Assembly (NCBI RefSeq): GCF_016863015.1
Contig: NZ_BOOB01000021.1
Coordinates: forward strand, 1 to 64,000
DNA length: 64,000 nucleotides
Reading direction: 5' to 3'
DNA from: Microbispora amethystogenes
GTDB lineage: Bacteria > Actinomycetota > Actinomycetes > Streptosporangiales > Streptosporangiaceae
The notes below the pieces were generated by a model. The model was not told the DNA's origin. It was given only the letters and a program-made list of their open reading frames with translations, and ran no database searches. Positions within the stretch are counted from its first letter, which is position 1; each line of letters begins with the position of its first letter. A program made the translations under genes and the position numbers. Shown here piece by piece: positions 8,093 to 17,055 of this stretch.

Positions 8093-9691
8093 GTGAGCGC
8101 GCGGCGCACGACCGGGACCGCCATGGCCGAGGCGCTCGCCGCCAACGGGGCGGACCTCGCCTTCGGCATCCCCGGCACGCACAACCTGGAGCTCTACCGC
8201 GGCATGGCGGCGAGCGGGATCCGCCACGTGGTGACGCGGCACGAGCAGGGCGCGGGCTACGCGGCGGACGGGTACGCCCGGGTCACCGGCCGTCCGGGGC
8301 TCGTCGTCACCACCAGCGGGCCCGGCCTGATGAACGCCATGGCCGCGATGGGCACCGCCTACGCCGACTCCGTACCGCTCCTGGTGCTCTCACCCGGGGT
8401 GCCCACCGGCCTGGAGCGCGCCGACTTCGGGTGGCTGCACGAGATGAAGGACCAGCGGGCCGCCGCCGACGCGGCGGTGGCGCGCAGCGTCCGGCCCGGC
8501 ACCCCGGCGCAGGCCGTCGACGCCGTCCACGAGACCTTCGCCCGCTGGGCGGCCGAGCGGCCGCGTCCGGTGCACATCGAGGTGCCGCTGGACGTACTCG
8601 AGGCGCCCTGGGACGGCGAGGTTCCGGGCCCCTGGCGCGCGCCGCACCCGCCGGCGCCGTCCCGGGCGGCGGTGACGGAGGCCCTCGCCCTGCTCTCGCG
8701 GGCCGCGGCCCCGGTGATCGTCGCCGGGGGAGGCGCGCTGGGCGCCACCGCGCCGCTGCGGGCGGTCGCCGAGGCGCTCGGCGCGCCGGTGGTCACCACC
8801 ACCGCGGGCAAGGGAGTGCTCGACGAGGACCATCCGCTGGCCGTCGGCCCGTTCCCCGGCTTCGCCGCCGCCCGCGGATTGATGGAGGACGCCGACGTCC
8901 TGCTCGTGGTGGGCAGCGAACTCGGCGACGCCGAACTGCCCGACCGCCTGGCGCCGCGCGGCGCCGTCATCCGGATCGACCTCGACCCGGCCCAGCTGCA
9001 CAAGAACCTCCGCGCCGCGCTGCCGGTGCACGCCGACGCCCGGGAGACGCTGACCGCGCTGGCGGCCGGGCTCGCCGGACCGGCCGGGACGGAACGTGCC
9101 GCAGAAGGGGAACGGCGGGCGGCCGGAACCCGGGCCGGGTGCCTGGAGCAGGCCGCGGAGCAGGGCGGCCGGTGGCGTGAGGTGCAGGACGCGCTGCGGG
9201 CCGAGCTGCCCGGCGACGTCGTCGTGGTGGGCGACAGCTCCCAGGTCTCCTATCTGGGCACCGCGCCGTTCTGGCCGTTCTCCGCGCCGCGCCGCTACCT
9301 CGCGCCGGTCGGATACTCCACCCTCGGGTACGCCCTGCCGGCGGCGATCGGGGCGCGGCTCGCGGAGCCCGCGCGGCCGGTGGTGGCCCTGCTCGGCGAC
9401 GGCGCGTTCATGTTCAGCGCCCAGGAGCTGGTCACCGGCGCCGAGCTGGGGCTCCCGCTTCCCGTGGTGATCCTCGACAACCACGGCTTCGGCGAGATCC
9501 GGCAGAACATGCTCGACCGCGACATCGCGCCGTACGCGGTGGACCTGGCCCGTCCCGACTTCGCGGCGCTCGCCCAGGCGATGGGCTGCCACGGCGTCCG
9601 GGTGACGGACGCCGCCGGCGCGGCCAAGCAGGCCGCCGCCGCGCTGACGGCCGCACGGCCGACCGTGATCGTCTGGGAGGTCGGATCGTGA
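8093..9691 (+). CDS. thiamine diphosphate-dependent 2-oxo acid decarboxylase (AruI/acetolactate-synthase-like)
   Basis: ThDP enzyme of 532 aa with the three-domain layout of acetolactate synthase and 2-oxo acid decarboxylases. FGIPGTHNLELYR is followed by the catalytic Glu51 (HEQGAGYAADGYAR). The middle domain carries VVGSELGDAELP, and the diphosphate/Mg motif begins at Gly-Asp436-Gly and ends at the Asn of LDNHGFG. The GFGEIR...VDLARPDF tail resembles 5-guanidino-2-oxopentanoate decarboxylases (AruI). The next gene is an aminoaldehyde dehydrogenase, so decarboxylation of a basic 2-oxo acid to an aldehyde is a reasonable inference. GTG 8093 has GGAG eight bases upstream; ATG 8039 is an alternative. 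Confidence 0.8.
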   Translation: MSARRTTGTAMAEALAANGADLAFGIPGTHNLELYRGMAASGIRHVVTRHEQGAGYAADGYARVTGRPGLVVTTSGPGLMNAMAAMGTAYADSVPLLVLSPGVPTGLERADFGWLHEMKDQRAAADAAVARSVRPGTPAQAVDAVHETFARWAAERPRPVHIEVPLDVLEAPWDGEVPGPWRAPHPPAPSRAAVTEALALLSRAAAPVIVAGGGALGATAPLRAVAEALGAPVVTTTAGKGVLDEDHPLAVGPFPGFAAARGLMEDADVLLVVGSELGDAELPDRLAPRGAVIRIDLDPAQLHKNLRAALPVHADARETLTALAAGLAGPAGTERAAEGERRAAGTRAGCLEQAAEQGGRWREVQDALRAELPGDVVVVGDSSQVSYLGTAPFWPFSAPRRYLAPVGYSTLGYALPAAIGARLAEPARPVVALLGDGAFMFSAQELVTGAELGLPLPVVILDNHGFGEIRQNMLDRDIAPYAVDLARPDFAALAQAMGCHGVRVTDAAGAAKQAAAALTAARPTVIVWEVGS

Positions 9692-9714
9692 TGGAGAGGG
9701 GGATCGTGATGGAG
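9683..9714 (+). repeat. tandem duplication of ribosome site and start codon
   Basis: The 14-base unit GGATCGTGATGGAG occurs at 9683-9696 and 9701-9714, an 18-bp period. Each copy carries GTG and ATG codons in the dehydrogenase frame. The first overlaps the stop codon of the decarboxylase; the second is preceded by GGAGAGGGGG. Two start sites are therefore possible. Confidence 0.85.
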
Positions 9715-11151
9715 GCGGGGCTCGTGAGAACCGTACGCAACATGATCGACGGGCGGTGGCGGGACGCCGCGGACGGGCGCACCGCCGAGGTGGTGGACCC
9801 GAGCACCGAGAAGGTGATCGCGGCCGCGCCGGTGTCGGCCGCGGTGGACGTGGACGCCGCGTGCCAGGCGGCCGAGCGGGCCTTCGCCGGGTGGCGGCGG
9901 ACCACGCCGCGCGTCCGGCAGGACCTGCTGCTGCGGCTGGCCGACGCCGTCGCCGCCCGGGCGGGGGAGCTGGCCGAGGCCGAGTCGGCGAACACCGGCA
10001 AGCCCGCGGCCGCGTCGGCGGCCGAGGTGGCCGAGTGCGTGGACGTGCTGCGGTTCTTCGCCGGGGCGGCCCGTCTGCTGGAGGGCAGGTCGGCGGGGGA
10101 GTACCTCGACGACCACACCTCGATGATCCGGCGTGAGCCCGTCGGGGTGTGCGCCCAGGTGACGCCGTGGAACTACCCGCTGATGATGGCGGTCTGGAAG
10201 ATCGCCCCCGCGCTCGCGGCGGGCAACACGGTGGTGCTGAAACCCGGCGACACCACGCCGCTCACCACGGTGCTGCTCGCCGAGATCGCGGCCGGGATCC
10301 TGCCGTCCGGCGTCGTCAACGTGGTGTGCGGCGACCGCGACACCGGGCGCGCCCTGGTGTCCCACGAGATCCCGCAGATGGTCTCCATCACCGGGTCGGT
10401 CAGGGCCGGGACGGAGGTGGCCGTCGCGGCGTCGGCGTCGCTCAAGCGCCTCCACCTGGAGCTCGGCGGCAAGGCGCCGGTGCTGGTCTTCGCCGACGCC
10501 GAACTGGACGTCGCCGTCCGCACGGTCGCCGAGGCCGGGTACGCCAACACGGGCCAGGACTGCACCGCGGCCACCCGGGTGCTGGTGCACGAGAGCGTCC
10601 ACGACGAGTTCCTGGCGGGGCTGACCGCCGCGGCGGCGGCCGTCCGCGTCGGGCCGCCGGGTGACCCGGCGGCGGCGATCGGCCCGCTCAACAACGCGGC
10701 CCAGCTCCGGCGGGTGTCCGGGTTCGTGGAACGGCTGCCGGCACACGCCACCGTGACGACCGGCGGGGCCCGCGCCGCCGGCGAGGGCTACTTCTTCGCC
10801 CCCACCGTCGTGGCCGGCGTGCGGCAGGCCGACGAGGTGGTGCGTGAGGAGGTCTTCGGGCCGGTGGTGACCGTGCAGCCCTTCACCGCCGAGGAGGAGG
10901 CGGTGGCGCTCGCCAACGACACGGCGTACGGCCTCGCCTCCAGCGTGTGGACGCGGGACAACGCCCGTGCGCTGCGTGTCGCCGCCCGCCTCGACTTCGG
11001 GGCGGTCTGGCTCAACACCCACATGACCATGGTCTCCGAGATGCCGCACGGGGGCTTCAAGCACTCGGGCTACGGCAAGGACATGTCGGCCTACGGGTTC
11101 GACGACTACACGCGGATCAAGCACGTCATGAGCTTCACCGGGGAGCGGTGA
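9691..11151 (+). CDS. aminoaldehyde dehydrogenase (gamma-aminobutyraldehyde dehydrogenase-like)
   Basis: NAD(P)-dependent aldehyde dehydrogenase of 486 aa. It shows TPWNYPL, the general base Glu257 in LELGGKAP, the nucleophile Cys291 in NTGQDCTAAT, and the tail SEMPHGGFKHSGYGKDMS. The GQDCTA and final motifs are those of gamma-aminobutyraldehyde and 4-guanidinobutyraldehyde dehydrogenases. It should oxidise the aldehyde produced by the decarboxylase to the acid. The ATG overlaps the upstream stop (TGATG), implying translational coupling. ATG 9709, six bases after GGAGAGGGGG, is an equally good start six codons later. The upstream partner and the polyamine-type importer downstream support a basic aldehyde substrate. 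Confidence 0.88.
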   Translation: MERGIVMEAGLVRTVRNMIDGRWRDAADGRTAEVVDPSTEKVIAAAPVSAAVDVDAACQAAERAFAGWRRTTPRVRQDLLLRLADAVAARAGELAEAESANTGKPAAASAAEVAECVDVLRFFAGAARLLEGRSAGEYLDDHTSMIRREPVGVCAQVTPWNYPLMMAVWKIAPALAAGNTVVLKPGDTTPLTTVLLAEIAAGILPSGVVNVVCGDRDTGRALVSHEIPQMVSITGSVRAGTEVAVAASASLKRLHLELGGKAPVLVFADAELDVAVRTVAEAGYANTGQDCTAATRVLVHESVHDEFLAGLTAAAAAVRVGPPGDPAAAIGPLNNAAQLRRVSGFVERLPAHATVTTGGARAAGEGYFFAPTVVAGVRQADEVVREEVFGPVVTVQPFTAEEEAVALANDTAYGLASSVWTRDNARALRVAARLDFGAVWLNTHMTMVSEMPHGGFKHSGYGKDMSAYGFDDYTRIKHVMSFTGER

Positions 11152-11273
11152 GCGGTCGCCGCCGCGCACCGGACACGTCCGCCCGGACCGGGCCGGGCCG
11201 CGGGAGGGGGCCGGCGAACCGGTGCCCGGCCGGGCGGACGACCACCAAGGAAAAAGGAAAGGTAAGTGAGAAC

Positions 11274-12344
11274 GTGAAGGTTTCACGCAATTTGTGGGCC
11301 GTCACTTCGCTGGCGCTGGCCCTCACCCTCACCGCCGCGTGCGGCGGAGGGAGCGGGAGCGGTGACGCCGGCGCGTCCGGCGACTCCGGTTCCGTCACCT
11401 ACGCGGGCTTCGGCGGGACCGGCCAGGAGGCCATCGCCAAGGCGTGGCTCGACCCGTACGGCAAGGAGAGCGGCGTCAGGGTGGTCCAGGACAACCCCGT
11501 GACGTACGCCAAGATCCACCAGATGGTCGACGCCAAGAACGTGACCTGGGACATCGCCCAGGGCGGGGTCGACTTCGGGCTGGAGGGCAACCCGCGCCTG
11601 GAGGACATCGACTGCTCGGTCGTCGCCTGCGACGACTACGCGGACGGGCCGTTCAAGGTCTACAAGCAGGGCGTGCCGCTGTTCGTCTTCTCGATCGTGC
11701 TCGCCTACAACACCGACAAGTTCGGGGGCAACCCGCCCAAGAACTACGCCGCCTTCTTCGACACCGCGAAGTATCCCGGCAAGCGGGCCATCGACGGCAC
11801 CGCCGGCTTCCAGGGCATCCTGGAGGCGGGGCTGATGGCGAACGGCACCCCCCGCGACAAGCTCTACCCGCTCGACGTCGACGCCGCGCTGAAGCTCCTG
11901 GAGCCGATCAAGGACGACCTGATCGTCTTCAAGGACGCCGCGGAGTGCATCAACCTGGTCTCCTCCGGCGAGGCCGTCATGGGCAACTGCTACAACGGGC
12001 GCGTCAAGCTGGCCAAGGACGAGGGCCAGCCGATCGACAACACCTGGGGCCAGCAGATCTACCTCTGCGACTACCTCTTCGTGCCGAAGGGCGCCAAGGA
12101 CAAGGCGAACGCGATGAAGCTCATCGCCTACATCGCCAAGGCGGCCAACAACGGGAAGATCACCGAGTACATCCCGTACGGCCCGGCCAACCCCAAGGCC
12201 ACGGCCTCCGGCACGTACGCCGCGGACGCCCCGACCGCCCACCAGCTGGAGGGCGAGGACGCCCCGATCGTCATGGACTCCGCCTGGTGGAACGCCAACA
12301 TGGAGAAGGCGATCGAGAAGACCACCGCCTGGCTGGCGGGCTGA
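11274..12344 (+). CDS. ABC transporter substrate-binding lipoprotein (PotD/PotF-like)
   Basis: Secreted solute-binding protein of 356 aa. Its signal peptide has Lys2/Arg5, a hydrophobic core and the lipobox LTAAC, so Cys23 should be lipidated and tether it outside the membrane. A Gly/Ser-rich linker follows, then the spermidine/putrescine-binding fold (VTYAGFGGTGQEAIAKAW, later VPKGAKDKANAMKLIAY). Upstream frame is open, but GTG 11274 is preceded by AAGGAAAGG and begins the signal peptide. First gene of the importer set; polyamine, opine or other cationic amides are the usual ligands of this family. It probably captures the substrate of the catabolic island. Confidence 0.88.
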   Translation: MKVSRNLWAVTSLALALTLTAACGGGSGSGDAGASGDSGSVTYAGFGGTGQEAIAKAWLDPYGKESGVRVVQDNPVTYAKIHQMVDAKNVTWDIAQGGVDFGLEGNPRLEDIDCSVVACDDYADGPFKVYKQGVPLFVFSIVLAYNTDKFGGNPPKNYAAFFDTAKYPGKRAIDGTAGFQGILEAGLMANGTPRDKLYPLDVDAALKLLEPIKDDLIVFKDAAECINLVSSGEAVMGNCYNGRVKLAKDEGQPIDNTWGQQIYLCDYLFVPKGAKDKANAMKLIAYIAKAANNGKITEYIPYGPANPKATASGTYAADAPTAHQLEGEDAPIVMDSAWWNANMEKAIEKTTAWLAG

Positions 12345-12459
12345 CCACCGTGACGGCGGCCCGGCCGTGCCCGAGAGCGGAACGTGCTCGCACGCGGAAC
12401 GCGGAAGCGGAACGCGCGGTGGAACGCGCGGCGAAGCGCGGACCGAAAAGAGGAGCACA

Positions 12460-13431
12460 GTGAGCGCACTTTCCCAGATCCCCTCCCGCGCGTCGTCTCC
12501 CGGCCCGCAGGCGGGGCCCGAGGCCGGCTCGGCCGTCCGGGCCGGTCACGGCGCCGGGCCCGGCGAAGGCCCTGCCCGCGCCCGGCGTTTCCCCCGGCCC
12601 GACTTCTGGAGCGGCGCCGGCCTGCCCGGCCTGGTCTTCGTCGTCGCCGCGTTCGTCGTCCCGATGGCCGTGGTGGTGGTCAAGAGCCTGACCGACCCCT
12701 CGCCGGCGAACTACACCGCGATCTTCACCAGTTCGGTCTACCAGCGCTCCGTCGTGGACACCCTGCAGATGGCGCTGGTGGTCACCGTTCTGTGCCTGCT
12801 GATCGGATATCCGTACGCCTACGCGATGGCCAGGTCAGGGACGGCCATGCGCACCTTCCTGATGGTCGCGCTGATGCTGGCCTTCTGGACGAGCCTGCTG
12901 GTGCGCACCTACGCCTGGCAGATCGTGCTGAACGACACCGGTCTCGTGAACACCGCGCTGCGCGACTGGCTCGGCCTCACGTCCGCCCCGATCCACATGA
13001 TCAGGACACCCTTCGCGGTCTACGTCGGCATGGTCCACATCCTCCTGCCGTACGCCGTGCTCGCGTTGTTCGCCCAGCTCCGCTCGATCGACCCGGACGT
13101 CGAGCGGGCCGCGCAGGTGATGGGGGCGCGGCCGTGGCGCGTGTTCGCGCGGGTCACCCTGCCCCTGTCGCTGCCCGGCGCGGTGGCCGGAGGCGTCCTG
13201 GTGTTCGTCCTCGCCCTGGGCTTCTACATCACGCCGCAGCTGCTCGGCGGCGCCCGCCAGGTGTACGTGGGGCAAGCGATCATGCAGCAGATCGAGCAGT
13301 TCCTCAAACCGGGCGTCGGCGCGGCGATGGCGGTCCTGCTGTTCGTCGCGGTGCTGGCCGTCCTCGGGCTCGCCGCCCGGTTCGTCGGCCTGGGCAGGAT
13401 CCTCGGTGTCGGCATGGGGAGGCGGCGATGA
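12460..13431 (+). CDS. ABC transporter permease (PotB-like)
   Basis: Inner-membrane permease of 323 aa with about six hydrophobic spans after a 45-residue Pro/Gly-rich N-terminus. The EAA loop that contacts the ATPase is RAAQVMGARPWRVFARVTLPLS, followed by PGAVAG. AGGAG at 12451-12455 precedes GTG 12460. The stop overlaps the next permease start (ATGA), so the two are translationally coupled. With the lipoprotein and ATPase it forms a type I importer of the spermidine/putrescine class. Confidence 0.88.
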   Translation: MSALSQIPSRASSPGPQAGPEAGSAVRAGHGAGPGEGPARARRFPRPDFWSGAGLPGLVFVVAAFVVPMAVVVVKSLTDPSPANYTAIFTSSVYQRSVVDTLQMALVVTVLCLLIGYPYAYAMARSGTAMRTFLMVALMLAFWTSLLVRTYAWQIVLNDTGLVNTALRDWLGLTSAPIHMIRTPFAVYVGMVHILLPYAVLALFAQLRSIDPDVERAAQVMGARPWRVFARVTLPLSLPGAVAGGVLVFVLALGFYITPQLLGGARQVYVGQAIMQQIEQFLKPGVGAAMAVLLFVAVLAVLGLAARFVGLGRILGVGMGRRR

Positions 13432-14219
13432 GGGCCGGCCTCGGCGTGCGGCTGTTCGCCTGCCTGATCGCGCTGCTGTTCGTCACGCCCACCCTGATCG
13501 TCGCGGCGACCTCGGTGACCTCCGGCTCGATGGTGACCTTCCCGCCCAAGGGCTTCTCCCTGCGCTGGTTCCAGGAGGTCCTCACCGATCCCGAGTGGCT
13601 CACCGCGCTCGGCAACAGCGCGCAGGTGGGGCTGCTCGCCGCGGTCCTGGCGATGGCGGCGGGCACCTCGCTCGCCTTCGCCGCGGCGCGCAGCCGCTTC
13701 CTGCCGCCCGCCCTCGTCACCGGCCTGGCCGTGCTGCCGATGACGGTGCCGCTCGTCGTCGCCGGCATCGGCTTCTACCTGGTCTACATCCGGGTCGGCC
13801 TGTCGGGGAACGTGCTCAGCCTGGGCATCGCCCACGCGGTGCTCGGCCTGCCGTTCGTGTTCGTGAACGTCCTGGCCGCGCTCACCGGCGTGGACCGCCG
13901 CGTCGAGGAGGCGGCCCGCGTGTCCGGGGCGACCGAGGCGGTCACGCTCCTGCGGATCACGCTGCCCCTGGTGGCCCCGGCCGCGCTGGTCGGCGGCGTG
14001 CTGGCCTTCGTCTCCTCCTGGGACGAGGTGGTCGTCGCCCTGTTCCTGAACACGCCGCAGTTCCGCACCCTGCCCGTCGTCATGTGGAGCCAGGTGCGCT
14101 CCGGCGTCGAGCCGTCCATCTCGGCGGTCGCGACGCTGATCACCCTCGTCTCGCTGCTCATGGCCGCCCTGGTCCTGGTGGGGCCGGCCGTGGTGAAGAA
14201 GGTAAGGAGAAGGACGTGA
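13428..14219 (+). CDS. ABC transporter permease (PotC-like)
   Basis: Second importer permease, 263 aa, about six membrane spans. It begins with a hydrophobic segment (ACLIALLFVTPTLIVAAT) and carries the EAA loop EEAARVSGATEAVTLLRITLPL. SSWDEVVVALFL is a conserved PotC-type segment. Its ATG overlaps the PotB-like stop by four bases, and its own stop overlaps the ATPase GTG. It would pair with the PotB-like protein as a heterodimeric channel. Confidence 0.88.
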   Translation: MRAGLGVRLFACLIALLFVTPTLIVAATSVTSGSMVTFPPKGFSLRWFQEVLTDPEWLTALGNSAQVGLLAAVLAMAAGTSLAFAAARSRFLPPALVTGLAVLPMTVPLVVAGIGFYLVYIRVGLSGNVLSLGIAHAVLGLPFVFVNVLAALTGVDRRVEEAARVSGATEAVTLLRITLPLVAPAALVGGVLAFVSSWDEVVVALFLNTPQFRTLPVVMWSQVRSGVEPSISAVATLITLVSLLMAALVLVGPAVVKKVRRRT

Positions 14220-15340
14220 CCGAGACGGCAACCCAGGCCGGCCCCGCCGGCCAGGAGGGCTCGCCGGGGGCGAGGGTCGAACTGGCCGGCATCGTGAAGG
14301 TGTACGGCGAGACGCGGGCCGTCGACGACGTGTCGCTGACCGTCGAGCCCGGTCAGTTCCTCACGCTGCTCGGCGCCTCGGGGTCGGGCAAGACCACGCT
14401 CCTGCGGATCATCGCCGGCTTCGTGGACGCCGACGAGGGCCGGATCGTGGTGAACGGCCGCGACATCTCCCAGGTCCCGGTGCACCAGCGCGGGATCGGC
14501 ATGGTGTTCCAGAACTACGCGTTGTTCCCGCACCTGTCGGTCGCCGCCAACGTCGGCTTCCCGCTGGAGATGCGGGGGGTGCGCCGCCGCGACCGGGCGG
14601 CGCTGGTCGAGCGGGCGCTGGAGGCGGTGCACCTCGGCGGGTACGGCCGGCGCTCCCCGAAGGAGCTGTCCGGCGGGCAGCAGCAGCGGGTGGCGCTGGC
14701 CAGGGCCATCGTGGCCCGGCCGCCGCTGCTGCTGATGGACGAGCCGCTCGGCGCCCTCGACCGCAGGCTCCGCGAGGCCATGCAGATCGAGATCCGCAGG
14801 CTCAGCCGCGAGCTCGGGCTCACCGTCATCAACGTCACCCACGACCAGGAGGAGGCGCTGACGATGAGCGACCGCATCGCGCTGCTCGCCGGCGGCCGGC
14901 TGGTCCAGCACGGCACGCCCGAGGAGCTGTACGGGCTGCCCGAGAGCGAGGTCGCCGCCCGCTTCCTGGGCGAGTCCAACCTGTTCCGCGGCCGGGTCCG
15001 GCGGGAGGGCGCCGACTCCGTGCTGGCCCTGCCGTACGGGCGGGTGCTCGTCCCCGGCGACACGCCGGGGGAGCGGGAGGCGGTCGTCGTGGTGCGGCCG
15101 TCGGCCATCCGCATCCGGCCCGCCGGGGCGGAGCCGTCCGCGTCCGTCTCCCGCATGCCCGGCGTGGTGAGCGCCGACATCTACGCCGGCGACTCGCGCA
15201 AGGTCCTGGTCGCGGGCGCCGACGGCGCCGAACTGGTGGTCAGGTGCGAGTCCGGCGCCCCGCTGCCGTGCTCCGTGGGCGACGAGGTCGTCCTGGAGTG
15301 GGACCCCGGCTCCTGCCACATCATCCCCGGCGCGGCCTGA
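14216..15340 (+). CDS. ABC transporter ATP-binding protein (PotA-like)
   Basis: Importer ATPase of 374 aa. Walker A is GASGSGKTT, the Q-loop FQNYALFPHLS, the signature LSGGQQQR, Walker B LLLMDEP, and the switch His is in NVTHDQEEA. The last ~130 residues form a TOBE regulatory domain. GTG 14216 overlaps the permease stop (GTGA). It energises the upstream permeases; the order lipoprotein-permease-permease-ATPase is complete. Confidence 0.9.
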   Translation: MTETATQAGPAGQEGSPGARVELAGIVKVYGETRAVDDVSLTVEPGQFLTLLGASGSGKTTLLRIIAGFVDADEGRIVVNGRDISQVPVHQRGIGMVFQNYALFPHLSVAANVGFPLEMRGVRRRDRAALVERALEAVHLGGYGRRSPKELSGGQQQRVALARAIVARPPLLLMDEPLGALDRRLREAMQIEIRRLSRELGLTVINVTHDQEEALTMSDRIALLAGGRLVQHGTPEELYGLPESEVAARFLGESNLFRGRVRREGADSVLALPYGRVLVPGDTPGEREAVVVVRPSAIRIRPAGAEPSASVSRMPGVVSADIYAGDSRKVLVAGADGAELVVRCESGAPLPCSVGDEVVLEWDPGSCHIIPGAA

Positions 15341-15453
15341 CCGCGCCCGACCTGCGACGAGGGCGCCGCCAGGCGGCCGCCCACGCCTCCGGCATGCCCG
15401 GAAACCCCCGCAAACCCCGGGAACAACACCCAGAACAAGGAACGAGGAACGAC

Positions 15454-17049
15454 ATGGGACTGACCGAGCGCCAGCGCGCCGGAGTCGCCGCGGTGGAGGA
15501 ACTCGGCAAGGAACTCTCGGAGTTCCACCGCCTCATCTGGTCGTACGCCGAGCCCGCCTGGCGGGAGTACCGGTCGGCGCAGGCGTACGTCGACCTGCTG
15601 AAGGCGGAGGGCTTCGAGGTGGAGGTGGGGTCGGGCGACATGCCGACCGCCTTCCACGCCCGGTGGGGCGACGACGGCCCCGCCATCGGGATGTACTCCG
15701 AGTACGACGCCTCGCCGGGTTACTCCCAGGACACCGTGCCCTACCGGCAGCCGCGCCCCGGCCTCCACCCGTGGGCGCCGGGCTTCACCGACGCGCACTC
15801 GGCCCTGGGCGTCGGCGCCCTCGCCGGGGCGCTCGCGACCAAGCGGGCGATCGAGCGCACCGGCGGCCGGGGGGTCGTCCACCTGTTCGGCGAGCCGGCC
15901 GAGAAGGTGTGCGGTTCCAAGCCCGTGCACGCCGCCAAGGGCTACTACGACGAGCTCGACGCGGTGATCAGCTACCACCCGCTGTTCGAGAACACGGCGG
16001 TGTGGGACATCCACAACTGCCTGTACTGGTCGGCGGTCTTCACCTTCCAGTGCTTCGAGGCGCAGCGGGACGACGCCCCGCCGTGGATCGACGGCGACCC
16101 CCTGGAGGGGTCGGGCATGGGCGCGCACAACAGCGTCCGCTCCCCGGGGGCGCTGGACGCGCTCGGGCTGATGATCACGGCGACGAAGTACGCCAAGGAG
16201 AACATGTTCCCCCGGACCGGCCTGTGGTCGCTCAACGAGGCGATCCTGGGCGCGGCCAACGCGACCGCCGACAACCTGCCGCCCCGGATCACCCAGATCC
16301 AGTTCAGCTGGCGCTCGCCCCTGATCGGCGTCCAGGAGCAGATCCTGGAGGTGCTCAGGCGCAACGCCAGGCACGTCGCCGGGCTGGCCAACTGCGAGGT
16401 CTCGATGCGCTGGGTGACCCGCACCCGGCCGGGCCTGAAGAACCACGTCATGGCGCAGGCGACGTACGAGAACCTGCTGGAGCTGGGGCCGCGCCGGTTC
16501 GCGCCCGAGGCGTACGAGTTCGCCCGCGAACTGGAGCGCACCCTCGGGCACGCGCCCTCCGACGACCCCTTCCGGCCGATGCTGCACCAGGTCACCGACC
16601 CGCGCGACCACGACGCGGCCACCCGCGCCACCCTCCCGCCGTGGCAGGACTGCACCGGGGCCGACGACTGCACCGAGTACACCTGGCACGCCCCCACCGT
16701 GCGCTTCTACACGGCCAAGCCGCTGCTGCGGGTGGTGGGGGAGGACCTCAACCACTGGGCCAACAACGCCATGAACGGCCTGGCCCCGGCGATCGACCCG
16801 GTGTGGGGCTACGCCGGCGAGGTCATCGCCGCGACCGCGCTGCGGCTCATCGACGACAGCGGACTGCTGGGCGCCGCCACGGAGGAGTTCCGGCGCAACC
16901 GCGAGGCCGCGCCCGAGGCGCTGCGCGACCCGCTGCTGCCGCGCGACTTCGCGCCGCCCGTCGAGCTGCCCTGGCCCGAGTACGTGACCACCGCCCGCGG
17001 CTTCGAGTGGCAACTGCCGACCACCACGGACTTCGGCGAGAAGCTCTAG
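15454..17049 (+). CDS. M20D-family amidase (AbgB-like) with altered metal site
   Basis: Zinc-type amidohydrolase of 531 aa related to p-aminobenzoyl-glutamate hydrolase subunit B. SEYDASPG corresponds to the GEYDALPG segment of AbgB, and GYYDELDAVISYHP to its dimer-domain junction. The usual GHGCGH metal segment reads GFTDAHSALG, and the usual PAEE reads PAEKVCGSK. A Cys ligand is therefore replaced by Asp and the second Glu by Lys. These look like a subfamily pattern, not sequencing errors, since the frame is intact. ATG 15454 follows an AACGAGG-like site. It should cleave an amide bond of an imported compound. Gene follows the importer by 113 bp. Confidence 0.75.
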   Translation: MGLTERQRAGVAAVEELGKELSEFHRLIWSYAEPAWREYRSAQAYVDLLKAEGFEVEVGSGDMPTAFHARWGDDGPAIGMYSEYDASPGYSQDTVPYRQPRPGLHPWAPGFTDAHSALGVGALAGALATKRAIERTGGRGVVHLFGEPAEKVCGSKPVHAAKGYYDELDAVISYHPLFENTAVWDIHNCLYWSAVFTFQCFEAQRDDAPPWIDGDPLEGSGMGAHNSVRSPGALDALGLMITATKYAKENMFPRTGLWSLNEAILGAANATADNLPPRITQIQFSWRSPLIGVQEQILEVLRRNARHVAGLANCEVSMRWVTRTRPGLKNHVMAQATYENLLELGPRRFAPEAYEFARELERTLGHAPSDDPFRPMLHQVTDPRDHDAATRATLPPWQDCTGADDCTEYTWHAPTVRFYTAKPLLRVVGEDLNHWANNAMNGLAPAIDPVWGYAGEVIAATALRLIDDSGLLGAATEEFRRNREAAPEALRDPLLPRDFAPPVELPWPEYVTTARGFEWQLPTTTDFGEKL

Positions 17050-17055
17050 CCGTCC

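Noticed and set aside
8093-9691. Naming the ThDP enzyme acetolactate synthase
   Set aside because: There is no small regulatory subunit gene, and the neighbour is an aminoaldehyde dehydrogenase. The C-terminal motif is closer to 2-oxo acid decarboxylases of the AruI type, so I kept the broader name.
11274-15340. Assigning the importer to spermidine or putrescine
   Set aside because: The Pot-type family also takes opines, guanidino and other amides. The binding-site residues cannot be read with confidence from sequence alone.
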